Assembly: GCA_903847155.1 (NCBI GenBank)
Contig: CAINCU010000005.1
Span: 121,497 to 185,496 of the forward strand
From: an uncultured Gallionellaceae bacterium
Lineage (GTDB): Bacteria; Pseudomonadota; Gammaproteobacteria; Burkholderiales; Gallionellaceae
Reading direction: 5' to 3'
Length of the DNA stretch: 64,000 nucleotides
The notes under the pieces were generated by a model, which was not told where the DNA came from, did not search any database, and was given only the letters and a program-made list of their open reading frames with translations. Every line of letters begins with the position of its first letter. Within the stretch, counting starts at the first letter, position 1. Shown here in pieces: positions 22,269-29,816 of this stretch. The translations under genes were made by a program, and so were the position numbers.

Positions 22269-22310
22269 CTCATAAACCTTTGGTCCGCGGTTCAAGTCCG
22301 CGAGGGCACC
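22269..22310 (+). pseudogene. 3' fragment of tRNA-Ile(CAU), probable attachment-site remnant
   Basis: Bases 22269-22307 match 38 of 39 bases of tRNA-Ile at 5612-5650 (anticodon loop through the acceptor stem), including 31 identical bases from 22277. The two C bases before ACCA are missing and there is no 5' half. It is followed by its own strong terminator. This is the arrangement left when an element integrates into the 3' part of a tRNA gene. The 22025-22268 stretch before it has no gene. Confidence 0.85.
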
Positions 22311-22318
22311 AACAAACG

Positions 22319-22350
22319 AAAGCCTCGCATCACTGCGAGGCTTTTTGTTT
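22319..22350 (+). terminator. Terminator behind the tRNA-Ile fragment
   Basis: Perfect 11-bp stem (AAAGCCTCGCA with TGCGAGGCTTT), TCAC loop and T-rich tail. Possibly the original terminator of tRNA-Ile, left with the displaced 3' end. A near-identical hairpin recurs at 29782. Confidence 0.85.
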
Positions 22351-22379
22351 TAGTACGCCGCTTCGTTCTTGGTGATCTC

Positions 22380-23447
22380 CTAGCCAGCCGCCTCCGACTC
22401 ATGCAAAAACTGCAACACTGCCACCTCGTCGCGGCGTAGCGCGGCGTGCGATTTCTCGCGGTTGGCAGTGTGCTTTTCTGTTTCCGGGGCAAGCGGAGCG
22501 GTAAGGCCAAGGTGATAGGCGAGCAACAGGGCGGGATGCACGTAATACTTACGGCACACCGCGCGTGTATTGCCCAGGCGCTCTGCCACCGCATCCAGCG
22601 CCAGCACAATGTTGTGCTTCGCCTCCATCAGGCTGGCGGCAGGCCCCAACGCACGCAACTTCACAGCGGCCACCATCGTGCCGCCCCATGTCCGAAAATC
22701 CTTGGCCGTGATGTCGCGGCCACTGGCTTTGCGCAAATACTCGTTCACATCGTCCGCCAACAGCAACTTGCGTTTGCCGTCTGCATCCAGATACTGAAAA
22801 ATCTCCTGCCCGTGCATATCCTGACTGCGCTGCACAATGCGGGCGATGCGCGGATCGTCCACCGTCACCGAATGCTCTACCCCGCTCTTGCCACGGAAGC
22901 TGAAGCGCAACAGCGTCCCCTTCACTTGCGCATGCTTTCTGCGCATCGTTGTCAGACCATAAGAATGGTTTTCGCGCGCATATTCATCGTTGCCCACGCG
23001 GATCAGCGTCCGGTCCAGCAGCCGCACCACCGCAGCCAGCAATTGCCGCTGTGACTGCTCACCCGCGCGCAGATCGCGTTCCACACGCTCGCGCAGCAAA
23101 GGCAAAATCTCGCTGAATTCGAACATGCGCCGAAATTTGGATTGATCGCGCGCCTCGCGGTAAGAAGCATGGTAACGATACTGCTTGCGACCGCGTTCAT
23201 CGCGCGCCGTCACCTGAATGTGCCCATCGGGATCGGGACAGATCCACACATCCATCCACGCCGGTGGGATCGCCAGCGCATTCAGCCGTGCGCGCGTGAC
23301 CTGCTCATCAATGCGCGCACCGTCCTCATCGTAATAGCTCCACCCCTTGCCGGAACGGCGCCTACTGAAACCGGCAAAAGCATCGGTGACATAGTGCAGC
23401 CCGGCGCGGATCGCCGACTTGCAATACTCCTTGTGCTTGGTAGTCAT
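22380..23447 (-). CDS. DNA topoisomerase IB (poxvirus-like bacterial type)
   Basis: 355-residue type IB topoisomerase that relaxes supercoils through a 3'-phosphotyrosine. Seen are the N-terminal clamp region (RLNALAIPPAWMDVWICPDP, DERGRKQYRYHASYR), the catalytic segments LIRVGNDEYARENHSYGLTT, LRFSFRGKSG, DITAKDFRTWGGT, and the active-site region CRKYYVHPALL with the nucleophilic Tyr. Length is normal. ATG 23447 is chosen because AAAGGAGG lies upstream; sequence further upstream is not conserved-looking. It is monocistronic and lies just outside the tRNA-bounded block, facing it. Confidence 0.92.
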   Translation of the reverse strand: MTTKHKEYCKSAIRAGLHYVTDAFAGFSRRRSGKGWSYYDEDGARIDEQVTRARLNALAIPPAWMDVWICPDPDGHIQVTARDERGRKQYRYHASYREARDQSKFRRMFEFSEILPLLRERVERDLRAGEQSQRQLLAAVVRLLDRTLIRVGNDEYARENHSYGLTTMRRKHAQVKGTLLRFSFRGKSGVEHSVTVDDPRIARIVQRSQDMHGQEIFQYLDADGKRKLLLADDVNEYLRKASGRDITAKDFRTWGGTMVAAVKLRALGPAASLMEAKHNIVLALDAVAERLGNTRAVCRKYYVHPALLLAYHLGLTAPLAPETEKHTANREKSHAALRRDEVAVLQFLHESEAAG

Positions 23448-23623
23448 TATCCTGCGCCTCCTTTCTGGTCGGGTGGCATGTGGTGCATGGGGAACCGGAA
23501 AGGCTCCGAGGATTGGAGATGATTCTAGCGGGGCGGAGTTGCGGCATCTGGGCGATGGCGCACATTGGGGATAAAAGGGGGAAGGGTTGTGGTGTGCGGT
23601 GTGTATTGAAGTATTACTCGCAT

Positions 23624-23648
23624 TTAAGGTCACAAACTGTGACCTTAA
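23624..23648. promoter_or_regulatory. Perfect palindrome, candidate operator
   Basis: Arms TTAAGGTCACA and TGTGACCTTAA (11 bp, perfect) separated by three bases. It lies in the gap between the helicase gene stop (23734) and the topoisomerase start (23447), about 177 bases before the latter. No T run follows, so it does not look like a terminator. Confidence 0.55.
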
Positions 23649-23666
23649 AGCAGGCGATATGGCATG

Positions 23667-23701
23667 TTGGTAGATGGTCACAAAATGTGACTACCTACCA
23701 A
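23667..23701. promoter_or_regulatory. Imperfect palindrome, second candidate operator
   Basis: Sixteen-base arms (TTGGTAGATGGTCACA with TGTGACTACCTACCAA, 14 of 16 pairing) around AAA. Shares the GTCACA-N3-TGTGAC core with the palindrome 48 bases away. Confidence 0.5.
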
Positions 23702-23733
23702 AAGTCGGACTGATATCTATTGGTTACAGCACA

Positions 23734-26205
23734 TCAACCTAAGACAGCCACCATTTCAGCGATTACCTTTAACTCACCAGCTTCCTCACTATTCAAAACA
23801 ATAGGCTTGTAACCCGCTGATGTCGTATCTGGCTTTAGGGTAATTTTCGTATGCTGCCATCCGCCATCTTCGTGGATCGCCTTTTCGCTTTCGTACACCT
23901 TGATTGTGTAGTGCCCGCCAGTGTCTATGTCATCGATATCGCGATGCTGCACCAATACAACTTTGCCTTGTCGTGTCCCACCCGGCGCTAGCTTAAACAA
24001 ACACCATGAACCATTTGGTATCCGTCGGTTCATTGATTCCCCCACTACTCTGGCGACGAACAAACCAGCTTGCGGCCTAAAAGCATCGGGTAGTTCAACC
24101 CAATCATATTGATCGATTGATCCAATATCATCTTCTTTTGGCACTTCATTGACAGTCTGTGAAGCACTGAACTGACCTGCGGCAATTGCTAAGTCATAAA
24201 TGGGCACACTGTTTTGATATGGTTTAACGTCTTTTGCGTTAACTATTTTTAAGGTTAAGCCAGGGAATGTACTAACGACATCCTGCGGTACGTCATCGCT
24301 GTTCAGCACAGCAGTTACATGCTCAAGATCAACGCTGGTTTCTTGTACTGAGCCGATAAGTTCTTTGAAGTAAGCATTGGTCTCAGGGTCTGTGCAAAAT
24401 ATGTAGCAACCTTTGCTGCCACGCGTCATCAGTGTTCTGTAGGTATTCTTGATAATGATGTCAGTTTTATTCTTCGCGTCGTCTGGATTTGTTTGGCTAA
24501 GTTTCTTGTAGCCTTTGATTGAGGAGTCGGTTTTCGCACGCATACCCGCGTTGGCAACAGCCTGACCATTACGGATAACAAAATCAGGCCCGATGATTAC
24601 GCCAACATAATCCATTTCAAGACCTTGGCATGTATGGATACACCCAACCTCGTTTACGGATTCTGGTTTAAGAATCCAAAGATTCCCATCGCTTGCCAGA
24701 TTCCATTTCATCGCAAAATTGTGTTCTTTAATGGAAATGTCTTTTAGCGAGGCATCAGCCTTGCTTATCCAATCCCAGCAATATCCGGCAACGAGCCGAG
24801 CTTTATTCTGGATTCGATTTTTCCTAAAAATCGCATCTCTCAGCTCGTTAGGCGAATCGAATACTTGAAAATCGTAACTAATGCCTTCGAGAGTTTCGTT
24901 TGCCGTTTTTTTAATTTGCAGGGAATTGTCCACCCAAGCCAGGTAGCCATCTGACCCATTGCAGCGAAACTGAGACTGTAGCTCTAGCTCATGAACGTGC
25001 GCACCTAACTTAGTAGCCCATCTCTTTATCTCATTGCTTTCGCCAATATCCTTCATCGTCACTCTTTGATCTTCATCGAGGAAGAACACGCTGAACTTGG
25101 AGGCGGCAATTATTTCTTTGATTTGGTTCTCACCCAAGTTTTGAAACATGCCGGATTTTTCGTTGAGCCGATGCGCTTCATCAACGATGAGCGCATCAAA
25201 AATATGAGCTTCGCTTTCTGTGTATGAACCGGAGCCTTTGAAAAGATTGTTGATATGGCTTTTCTTGAAAGAGCCAACCAACTTGCTAGCGTAAACATCG
25301 CGGGGTGCGGCATTCTTAGACACATACTGAGCAAGCAACTGACGTTTGGTGAACTCGACAAGTAGATTTACTGCGACAACAGATTTGCCTGTGCCAGGCC
25401 CGCCTTGGACAATCAATACATGCTTGTCCTTTACCGTGGATTTATTACTTAGGGCTATTGCCGTTTCATAAACAATCTTTTGATCATCAATCATCAGGAA
25501 CTCTTGGTTTCCATTGAGGAGAGATTCGAGTTTGTCGGCAAGGTTTTTGGACGGTTTGATCTTGCCGTTTTCAATCCGATACATGATGTTATCGGTGTCG
25601 CCATACTTGACGTGCTTCTTGATGAACTCGGTTAGCTTCTTCGCATCTTTCTTCAAAAAGGCTGGAGCTTTTTCAGTATATTCATCGTAAAAATGATCAT
25701 TGATGACTTCATCTGAAATACAGTTATGAAGGTATGCGCAGGGCTTTAGAAGGATATTTTCCTTTGCCACGGCCTCGTTAAAGTCTTCCAACAATGCGGC
25801 ATAAACCCAAGCTTGGTATGACGGGTGGTTGACCTCGCGTTCTCCCTTGCCCACGAATGTGGAAACAATGCCATCCATTTTGGTGGCCTTGGCCTCAGTC
25901 CATTGCTTAAGCTCAATGATGACAGCCGTATTGCTCTTGCTCTCACTTTTGCCCGTTAGGATGAAGTCGATTCGTTTAGAGGTCTGTGGCAGTTTGTATT
26001 CAATGGAAACGCCAGCATCATTTGGTATGTCGCCATCTTCCAGAATGTTCTTCATATACATCATGGAGTTTTTCCATGACGCTATTTCACTTACCGTTGT
26101 TGAATGGCCGAGGTTGCGTTTAAAGGCTTCGAGAATCTTTGTTTCGATGATGTTTGATCGAACGTCATCCATAAACTCGGTTTTATTGGCAGCATATACC
26201 TGCAT
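23734..26205 (-). CDS. PD-(D/E)XK nuclease / DUF2075 SF1 helicase / S24 peptidase fusion
   Basis: 823-residue multidomain protein. Residues about 60-140 look like a PD-(D/E)XK nuclease: D80 in RIDFIL, E98 and K100 in VIIELKQW, Q131 in YQAWVYA. Residues about 240-610 are a DUF2075 (Schlafen group 3-like) helicase: Walker A GGPGTGKS (268-275), Walker B LIVDEAHRL (339-347), LDEDQRV, QSQFRCN, HTCQGLEMDYVGV, and NTYRTLMTRGSKG. Residues about 665-823 are a LexA/UmuD-type S24 domain with cleavage-site-like AIAAGQFS (scissile A676-G677), GESM with Ser724, and YTIKVYE with Lys769, so self-cleavage looks possible. Composition is more AT-rich than the neighbours. Lies 34 bases after the MazG-like gene as a two-gene operon. 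Phage defence or DNA-damage response is inferred. Confidence 0.9.
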   Translation of the reverse strand: MQVYAANKTEFMDDVRSNIIETKILEAFKRNLGHSTTVSEIASWKNSMMYMKNILEDGDIPNDAGVSIEYKLPQTSKRIDFILTGKSESKSNTAVIIELKQWTEAKATKMDGIVSTFVGKGEREVNHPSYQAWVYAALLEDFNEAVAKENILLKPCAYLHNCISDEVINDHFYDEYTEKAPAFLKKDAKKLTEFIKKHVKYGDTDNIMYRIENGKIKPSKNLADKLESLLNGNQEFLMIDDQKIVYETAIALSNKSTVKDKHVLIVQGGPGTGKSVVAVNLLVEFTKRQLLAQYVSKNAAPRDVYASKLVGSFKKSHINNLFKGSGSYTESEAHIFDALIVDEAHRLNEKSGMFQNLGENQIKEIIAASKFSVFFLDEDQRVTMKDIGESNEIKRWATKLGAHVHELELQSQFRCNGSDGYLAWVDNSLQIKKTANETLEGISYDFQVFDSPNELRDAIFRKNRIQNKARLVAGYCWDWISKADASLKDISIKEHNFAMKWNLASDGNLWILKPESVNEVGCIHTCQGLEMDYVGVIIGPDFVIRNGQAVANAGMRAKTDSSIKGYKKLSQTNPDDAKNKTDIIIKNTYRTLMTRGSKGCYIFCTDPETNAYFKELIGSVQETSVDLEHVTAVLNSDDVPQDVVSTFPGLTLKIVNAKDVKPYQNSVPIYDLAIAAGQFSASQTVNEVPKEDDIGSIDQYDWVELPDAFRPQAGLFVARVVGESMNRRIPNGSWCLFKLAPGGTRQGKVVLVQHRDIDDIDTGGHYTIKVYESEKAIHEDGGWQHTKITLKPDTTSAGYKPIVLNSEEAGELKVIAEMVAVLG

Positions 26206-26239
26206 AGCTATTGACTCGCCTTTTTAAATTGAAGCCAGC

Positions 26240-26590
26240 TTATTTGTACTCGGTGTATTTCTTTGAACTGCCCCGGACTTTATCGGTCGGATATTTCTTG
26301 GCATTGACCTCAATCTTTTTCTCAACTGCTTCGATGAGGTTAACATCTAGTTTGTCAGCTATGCGTATTAGGTAGATTTGAATATCGGCCAGCTCTTCTT
26401 GCACTTGCTCTAACTGAACTTGCTTTAATGATTTCGACTGCTCTTCAGTCAGCCATTGGAAGTGTTCAACCAACTCAGCCGCTTCAGCTATCAAAGCCAT
26501 CGATAAGTTTTTTGGAGAGTGGAATTGATCCCAATCGCGCTCTTCGGCAAACTGGCGAAGCTTCAATTTAATTTGTTCGAGTTCCTTCAT
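26240..26590 (-). CDS. MazG-like nucleotide pyrophosphohydrolase
   Basis: 116-residue all-helical MazG-superfamily protein hydrolysing (d)NTPs to (d)NMP and pyrophosphate. Metal-binding motif elements are present: LIAEAAELVEHFQW (ExxE type) and EELADIQIYLIRIADKL (ExxD type), the signature of small iMazG/RS21-C6-like enzymes. GGAAAG precedes the ATG. It is the first gene of an operon with the nuclease-helicase-S24 fusion, suggesting nucleotide-pool control is part of the same response. Confidence 0.88.
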   Translation of the reverse strand: MKELEQIKLKLRQFAEERDWDQFHSPKNLSMALIAEAAELVEHFQWLTEEQSKSLKQVQLEQVQEELADIQIYLIRIADKLDVNLIEAVEKKIEVNAKKYPTDKVRGSSKKYTEYK

Positions 26591-26683
26591 AATTTTCTTT
26601 CCAGATCGCGACTTACCGTACTATAAGCAAATTACCATGGACAGGCCATGGTTTCATGTCGAACAACAATTGGAGAATTTTTC

Positions 26684-26758
26684 ATGGCTAGAATGAAACG
26701 GCAAGGATTGGCTCCAATTGCATCTTGGCTTGAACAAAACAAATCGGGTGATAAATGA
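26684..26758 (+). CDS. 24-residue leader ORF coupled to NERD gene
   Basis: Short ORF (MARMKRQGLAPIASWLEQNK plus four residues) with GGAG eight bases before its ATG. Its TGA overlaps the ATG of the NERD-domain gene in an ATGA junction, so translation is probably coupled; the NERD gene has no clear ribosome binding site of its own. A 36-codon version starting at ATG 26648 is possible. No known homologue. Confidence 0.45.
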   Translation: MARMKRQGLAPIASWLEQNKSGDK

Positions 26759-27552
26759 TCTATGGAAATAAAAACTCTACCGAGTCGCGTTCCCCATTGA
26801 AGGCTGCGCCGCTGAGGTATGCGGGGCAGTCGCTGGATGAAGAAATCCAGCGCGTCTTGGAAGATGATGTGCTGGTGTATCTCGTCATGGCGGCGTTTGC
26901 CATTGCCATAGCGCTTCATGAGTGGTGGCGGTGGTTTATCAAATCGCCTCCGCAGCCGATTGTATTCACCATCTTTGCGATTTTCGCGGTGGCGTTCACC
27001 GCTCGAAAAGTCGTGCTGGCTCGTCGCAAGCTCAAGCGGTTGCGTTTGGCGCGCGATGGCGAGCGTGCTGTTGGTCAATTTCTTGAAGAGCTGAGAGAAA
27101 AAGGTTACCGCGTGCTGCACGATATTGTTGGCGACAATTTCAACATAGATCATTTGCTCATCGGGCCGAAAGGCGTGTTCACGATTGAAACGAAAACCAT
27201 GAGCAAGCCAGCTAGGGGCAAGCCCGAGATTGACTACGATGGCACGCAAATTCTGGTGAATGGGTTCAAGCCGGATCGTGATCCTGTGGTGCAAGCTAAG
27301 GCTCAGGCTCACTGGATTAAAGAGCTGCTTATGAGTTTAACTGGCAAATCTGTTGCGGTTCGACCGGCTGTTGTTTACCCCGGTTGGTATATTAATCAGC
27401 CAACGCAAGGCGGTAGGCCGGATGTGTGGGTGTTGAACCCCAAGGCGCTTCCCACGTTTATCGAAAATTCGAATTCCGAGTTGAGCGATGAAGAGGTTCG
27501 ATCATTTCATGTTCATCTTTCACGCTTTGTCAGAAATACCGCTGAGAAGTAG
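26755..27552 (+). CDS. NERD-domain membrane protein
   Basis: 265-residue protein with two predicted membrane helices (about residues 40-56 and 68-84) followed by a nuclease-related NERD domain. The catalytic-type residues are visible: E103 in DGERAVGQFLEEL, D132 in FNIDHLLIGPKG, and E145/K147 in VFTIETKTM. NERD domains are predicted nucleases of the PD-(D/E)XK class and often occur in defence or stress contexts. It diverges from the MazG-helicase operon, separated by about 160 bases containing only the leader ORF, so it may belong to the same accessory module. Confidence 0.87.
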   Translation: MIYGNKNSTESRSPLKAAPLRYAGQSLDEEIQRVLEDDVLVYLVMAAFAIAIALHEWWRWFIKSPPQPIVFTIFAIFAVAFTARKVVLARRKLKRLRLARDGERAVGQFLEELREKGYRVLHDIVGDNFNIDHLLIGPKGVFTIETKTMSKPARGKPEIDYDGTQILVNGFKPDRDPVVQAKAQAHWIKELLMSLTGKSVAVRPAVVYPGWYINQPTQGGRPDVWVLNPKALPTFIENSNSELSDEEVRSFHVHLSRFVRNTAEK

Positions 27553-27613
27553 TCGGTTGCAGTTTGGTTTTAGCGGCTGATTTGCATTTTGATAATCCAA
27601 ACATCGCGGGAAT

Positions 27614-27668
27614 GCCCGTCAATAGGCGATCTGCGTTGTGCGCTTGATGGAGATTGCCTATTGACGGG
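27614..27668 (+). repeat. 65-bp dispersed repeat, copy A (variant right arm)
   Basis: Left arm GCCCGTCAATAGGCGATCT is identical to that in copies C, D and G. The right arm is instead a near-complement of the left (GATTGCCTATTGACGGG), giving a long simple hairpin. Lies just after the NERD gene. Confidence 0.8.
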
Positions 27669-27720
27669 AATCTTCATGAGGTGGCCTGTTGGAAAAATCA
27701 AATCAGTGGGGTAATCAAAA

Positions 27721-27806
27721 AGCCCTTCGACAGCACCCGCAAGGAGTACGCCGGTGGGTGCCCCGCCGCTGTGCAGCGACCCTACCGCAGGCTCAGGGCG
27801 AACGGA
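27721..27806 (+). repeat. Interrupted copy of the lnt-type repeat
   Basis: CCCTTCGACAG and GCTCAGGGCGAACGG, contiguous in the copy inside lnt (55682-55740), are here separated by a 57-base insert (27734-27790) flanked by a CAG duplication. The insert contains its own GCACCC/GGGTGC hairpin, so one small repeat appears nested in another. Confidence 0.55.
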
Positions 27807-27822
27807 TTTAATCAGCGCCACC

Positions 27823-28029
27823 CTAGTAATGCGGCGGCCTTTCGTTCGCGGCAGGCTTCTCATTCCCTTCTTCAGCCAGTGATTGGATGTGTCTGGCGAG
27901 CGAGGCGCAAATCGCTTCCAGTCGGTCCAATTTTTGTTGCTGCAGATAGACCGTTTTGTTCAGTTCCTCGATCAGGTCTTCCTGATAGGTGATTTTTGTT
28001 TCGATGTTTACTAAGCGTTCTTCAAGCAT
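27823..28029 (-). CDS. slyX: SlyX-family protein
   Basis: 68-residue coiled-coil protein: LEERLVNIETKITYQEDLIE, LNKTVYLQQQKLDRLEAICA, then a charged tail ending in PPHY, the usual SlyX C-terminus. Function unknown in any organism. ATG 28029 begins the conserved part; the frame extends further upstream without conserved sequence. Confidence 0.85.
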   Translation of the reverse strand: MLEERLVNIETKITYQEDLIEELNKTVYLQQQKLDRLEAICASLARHIQSLAEEGNEKPAANERPPHY

Positions 28030-28140
28030 GTGCTGACCCTGAATGTGCGGCGACTGGCCGGGGAGGGGAGGCATTCTAGCGCGGGGTGGAAGCAAAGGTG
28101 TCGAATCAAACCATCAGTTTCGACAAAGGCTTTGTAATGA

Positions 28141-28163
28141 GTCGGTGTCAAATTGTCATCGAC
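28141..28163. promoter_or_regulatory. Candidate operator upstream of Bro-N/DinD gene (distal)
   Basis: Imperfect palindrome: GTCGGTGTCA and TGTCATCGAC (8 of 10 pairing) around AAT. First of two palindromes centred 40 bases apart in the 313-base gap between slyX and the Bro-N/DinD gene. Confidence 0.4.
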
Positions 28164-28178
28164 TGAAGAAGCATATTT

Positions 28179-28205
28179 CAACTGGTTACAATTTGTTACC
28201 AGTTG
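28179..28205. promoter_or_regulatory. Candidate operator upstream of Bro-N/DinD gene (proximal)
   Basis: Arms CAACTGGTTACA and TGTTACCAGTTG (11 of 12 pairing) around ATT, about 138 bases before the ATG at 28343. The core GTTACA-N3-TGTTAC resembles the GTCACA-N3-TGTGAC core at 23.6 kb. Confidence 0.5.
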
Positions 28206-28342
28206 GGGCTTCTCCCTTGATTCGGTTCTTGCAGCGTGCCTGGTTGACAGCAGAACGAACGTTCTCTACGATTGCGTTGTCGTTCTGCGCGTTGATGCCC
28301 ACGACTTGGCTGGGAACAAAACAGAACCGGAAGGAAAATATC

Positions 28343-29209
28343 ATGAGCAATAAGACCGCAGTCCCAGACAATTCTGAAAACCATCTTGTTGTGTTTCAGG
28401 AGAAAGCGATCCGTCGCACTTGGCATGCGGAAGAGTGGTGGTTCTCGGTAGTTGATGTTTGTGGCGTACTGACCGAGAGCTCCGATGCTGGGGCATATTG
28501 GCGGAAGTTGAAACAGCGGCTGGGCGCTGAGGGGAATGAACCCGTGACATTTTGTCACGGGTTGAAACTCGAAGCCCCTGACGGCAAACAGCGTGTCACC
28601 GACTGCGCCAACACCGAAGGCCTGTTCCGCATCATCCAGTCCATTCCTTCCCCCAAAGCAGAACCATTCAAGCGCTGGCTGGCGCAAGTGGGTTATGAGC
28701 GGGTGAAGGAGATTGAGAATCCGGAACTGGCCAGTATTCGGGCACGCGAGTTGTATCAGTCCAAGGGTTATCCGCAGGCATGGATCGAGAAGCGATTGCG
28801 CTCGATCTCCATTCGCGGCGAACTGACCGATGAATGGAAGGCGCGCGGCGTGCAGGAGGGGAAGGAATATTCCATCCTCACTTCCGAGATCGCCCGCGCC
28901 ACTTTCGGGGTTACGCCCAATGCACACAGTCGTCTCAAGGGGCTGGATAAGGTCAAGACGGGCAACAATCTGCGCGATCACATGACCGATCTGGAGTTGA
29001 TCTTTACGATGCTGGGAGAAGCAGGCACTACTGAAATCGCCCGCCGCAAAGATGCCGTTGGCTTTGTCGATAATCGTTCTGCAGCCAAAGAGGGCGGCAC
29101 GATTGCGGGTGATGCGCGCAAGGCGCTGGAAGCCAAAAGCGGCAAGCCGGTAGTGAGTGGCGAGAATTATTTGCCGCCAGCAAAGCGCAAAGGCGTGGCA
29201 AAAAAATGA
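28343..29209 (+). CDS. Bro-N / DinD-like protein
   Basis: 288-residue protein. The N-terminal 100 residues form a Bro-N domain (VVFQEKAIRRTWHAEEWWFS, VVDVCGVLTES, YWRKLKQRL), a DNA-binding fold shared with phage antirepressors. The C-terminal part matches E. coli DinD, a DNA-damage-inducible protein (YPQAWIEKRLRSISIRGELT, SEIARATFGV, LRDHMTDLELIFTMLGEA, TIAGDARKALEAKSGKPVV). ATG 28343 has GGAAGG upstream. Two palindromes upstream suggest repressor control. A LexA box of the CTGT-N8-ACAG type was not found. Possibly a prophage-derived or defence-associated regulator. Confidence 0.87.
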   Translation: MSNKTAVPDNSENHLVVFQEKAIRRTWHAEEWWFSVVDVCGVLTESSDAGAYWRKLKQRLGAEGNEPVTFCHGLKLEAPDGKQRVTDCANTEGLFRIIQSIPSPKAEPFKRWLAQVGYERVKEIENPELASIRARELYQSKGYPQAWIEKRLRSISIRGELTDEWKARGVQEGKEYSILTSEIARATFGVTPNAHSRLKGLDKVKTGNNLRDHMTDLELIFTMLGEAGTTEIARRKDAVGFVDNRSAAKEGGTIAGDARKALEAKSGKPVVSGENYLPPAKRKGVAKK

Positions 29210-29301
29210 ATGAATGTTTTGCCAGCGAAGCTGTCATATAGTTCGACGGATGCTTACCTTAGCCGGTATCTGCAATGGCTGAATCTTTTAAAGGTGCAAT
29301 C

Positions 29302-29580
29302 ATGAAAACTCACCACATCAATTTACCCGAAATCACCCCCGACTTTAATGCCGCCATCAAGCGCGCCACAGCAGTCGCGGACGAGCAGCTTGGCGACAAT
29401 ATGTTGCTGTCGTGGTACGACCGCGAACGCGATATGGAATCGCCTGCACATGTCAGCGAGTGTCACGAAGGCTGCCCGATCAAGGGCTTTTGGGATTACG
29501 CGTTGAACCGGGGCGGGGCGCTGGCGGTGGATTTTGACGAGGGGCGTTTCGTGTTTTGTTTCAGGCCGCTGGCGGACTGA
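29302..29580 (+). CDS. Small AF1514-like hypothetical protein
   Basis: 92-residue soluble protein: MKTHHINLPEITPDFNAAIK, MLLSWYDRERDMESP, a Cys/His-containing stretch HVSECHEGCPIKGF, then WDYALNRGGALAVDFDEGRF. The layout resembles the small AF1514-type family found in Archaea and Proteobacteria, function unknown. ATG 29302 (AAAGG upstream) is taken; an in-frame upstream start at 29275 would add nine residues. Followed by a terminator at 29782. Confidence 0.65.
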   Translation: MKTHHINLPEITPDFNAAIKRATAVADEQLGDNMLLSWYDRERDMESPAHVSECHEGCPIKGFWDYALNRGGALAVDFDEGRFVFCFRPLAD

Positions 29581-29628
29581 AGTTAGCCAATCAGAGTGAT
29601 CAACCCAAATAATCCATCAGAGGAACTT

Positions 29629-29755
29629 CGTCATTCCGGCGCAGGCCGGAATCCAGATGATTCAATAAATCCCCATGCAAGTGGGACATCAGCATGGTTT
29701 TGTCTGCTGCGCAGAGTGTATTTTTAACTGGATTCCGGCCTGCGCCGGAATGACG
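29629..29755. repeat. 28-bp perfect inverted repeat pair
   Basis: Arms at 29629-29656 and 29728-29755 are exact reverse complements (core CATTCCGGCGCAGGCCGG), separated by 71 bases. Each arm also has internal dyad symmetry. The sequence type is a common proteobacterial dispersed repeat. It lies between convergent genes. Confidence 0.85.
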
Positions 29756-29781
29756 GCCTGATGGATGATCCGGGTTCACGC

Positions 29782-29816
29782 AAAGCCTCGCATCACTGCG
29801 GGGCTTTGGTTTTTTT
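29782..29816 (+). terminator. Terminator at the convergent AF1514-like/bepA junction
   Basis: AAAGCCTCGCA with TGCGGGGCTTT, TCAC loop, T run on the plus strand; it overlaps the end of the bepA coding region. Near-identical to the terminator at 22319. Confidence 0.75.

Noticed and set aside
28543..28561. Palindrome CCGTGACATTTTGTCACGG inside the Bro-N/DinD gene as a third operator
   Set aside because: It is within the coding region and its half-site (GTGACA) differs from the GTCACA/GTTACA core of the upstream dyads, so it may be chance.
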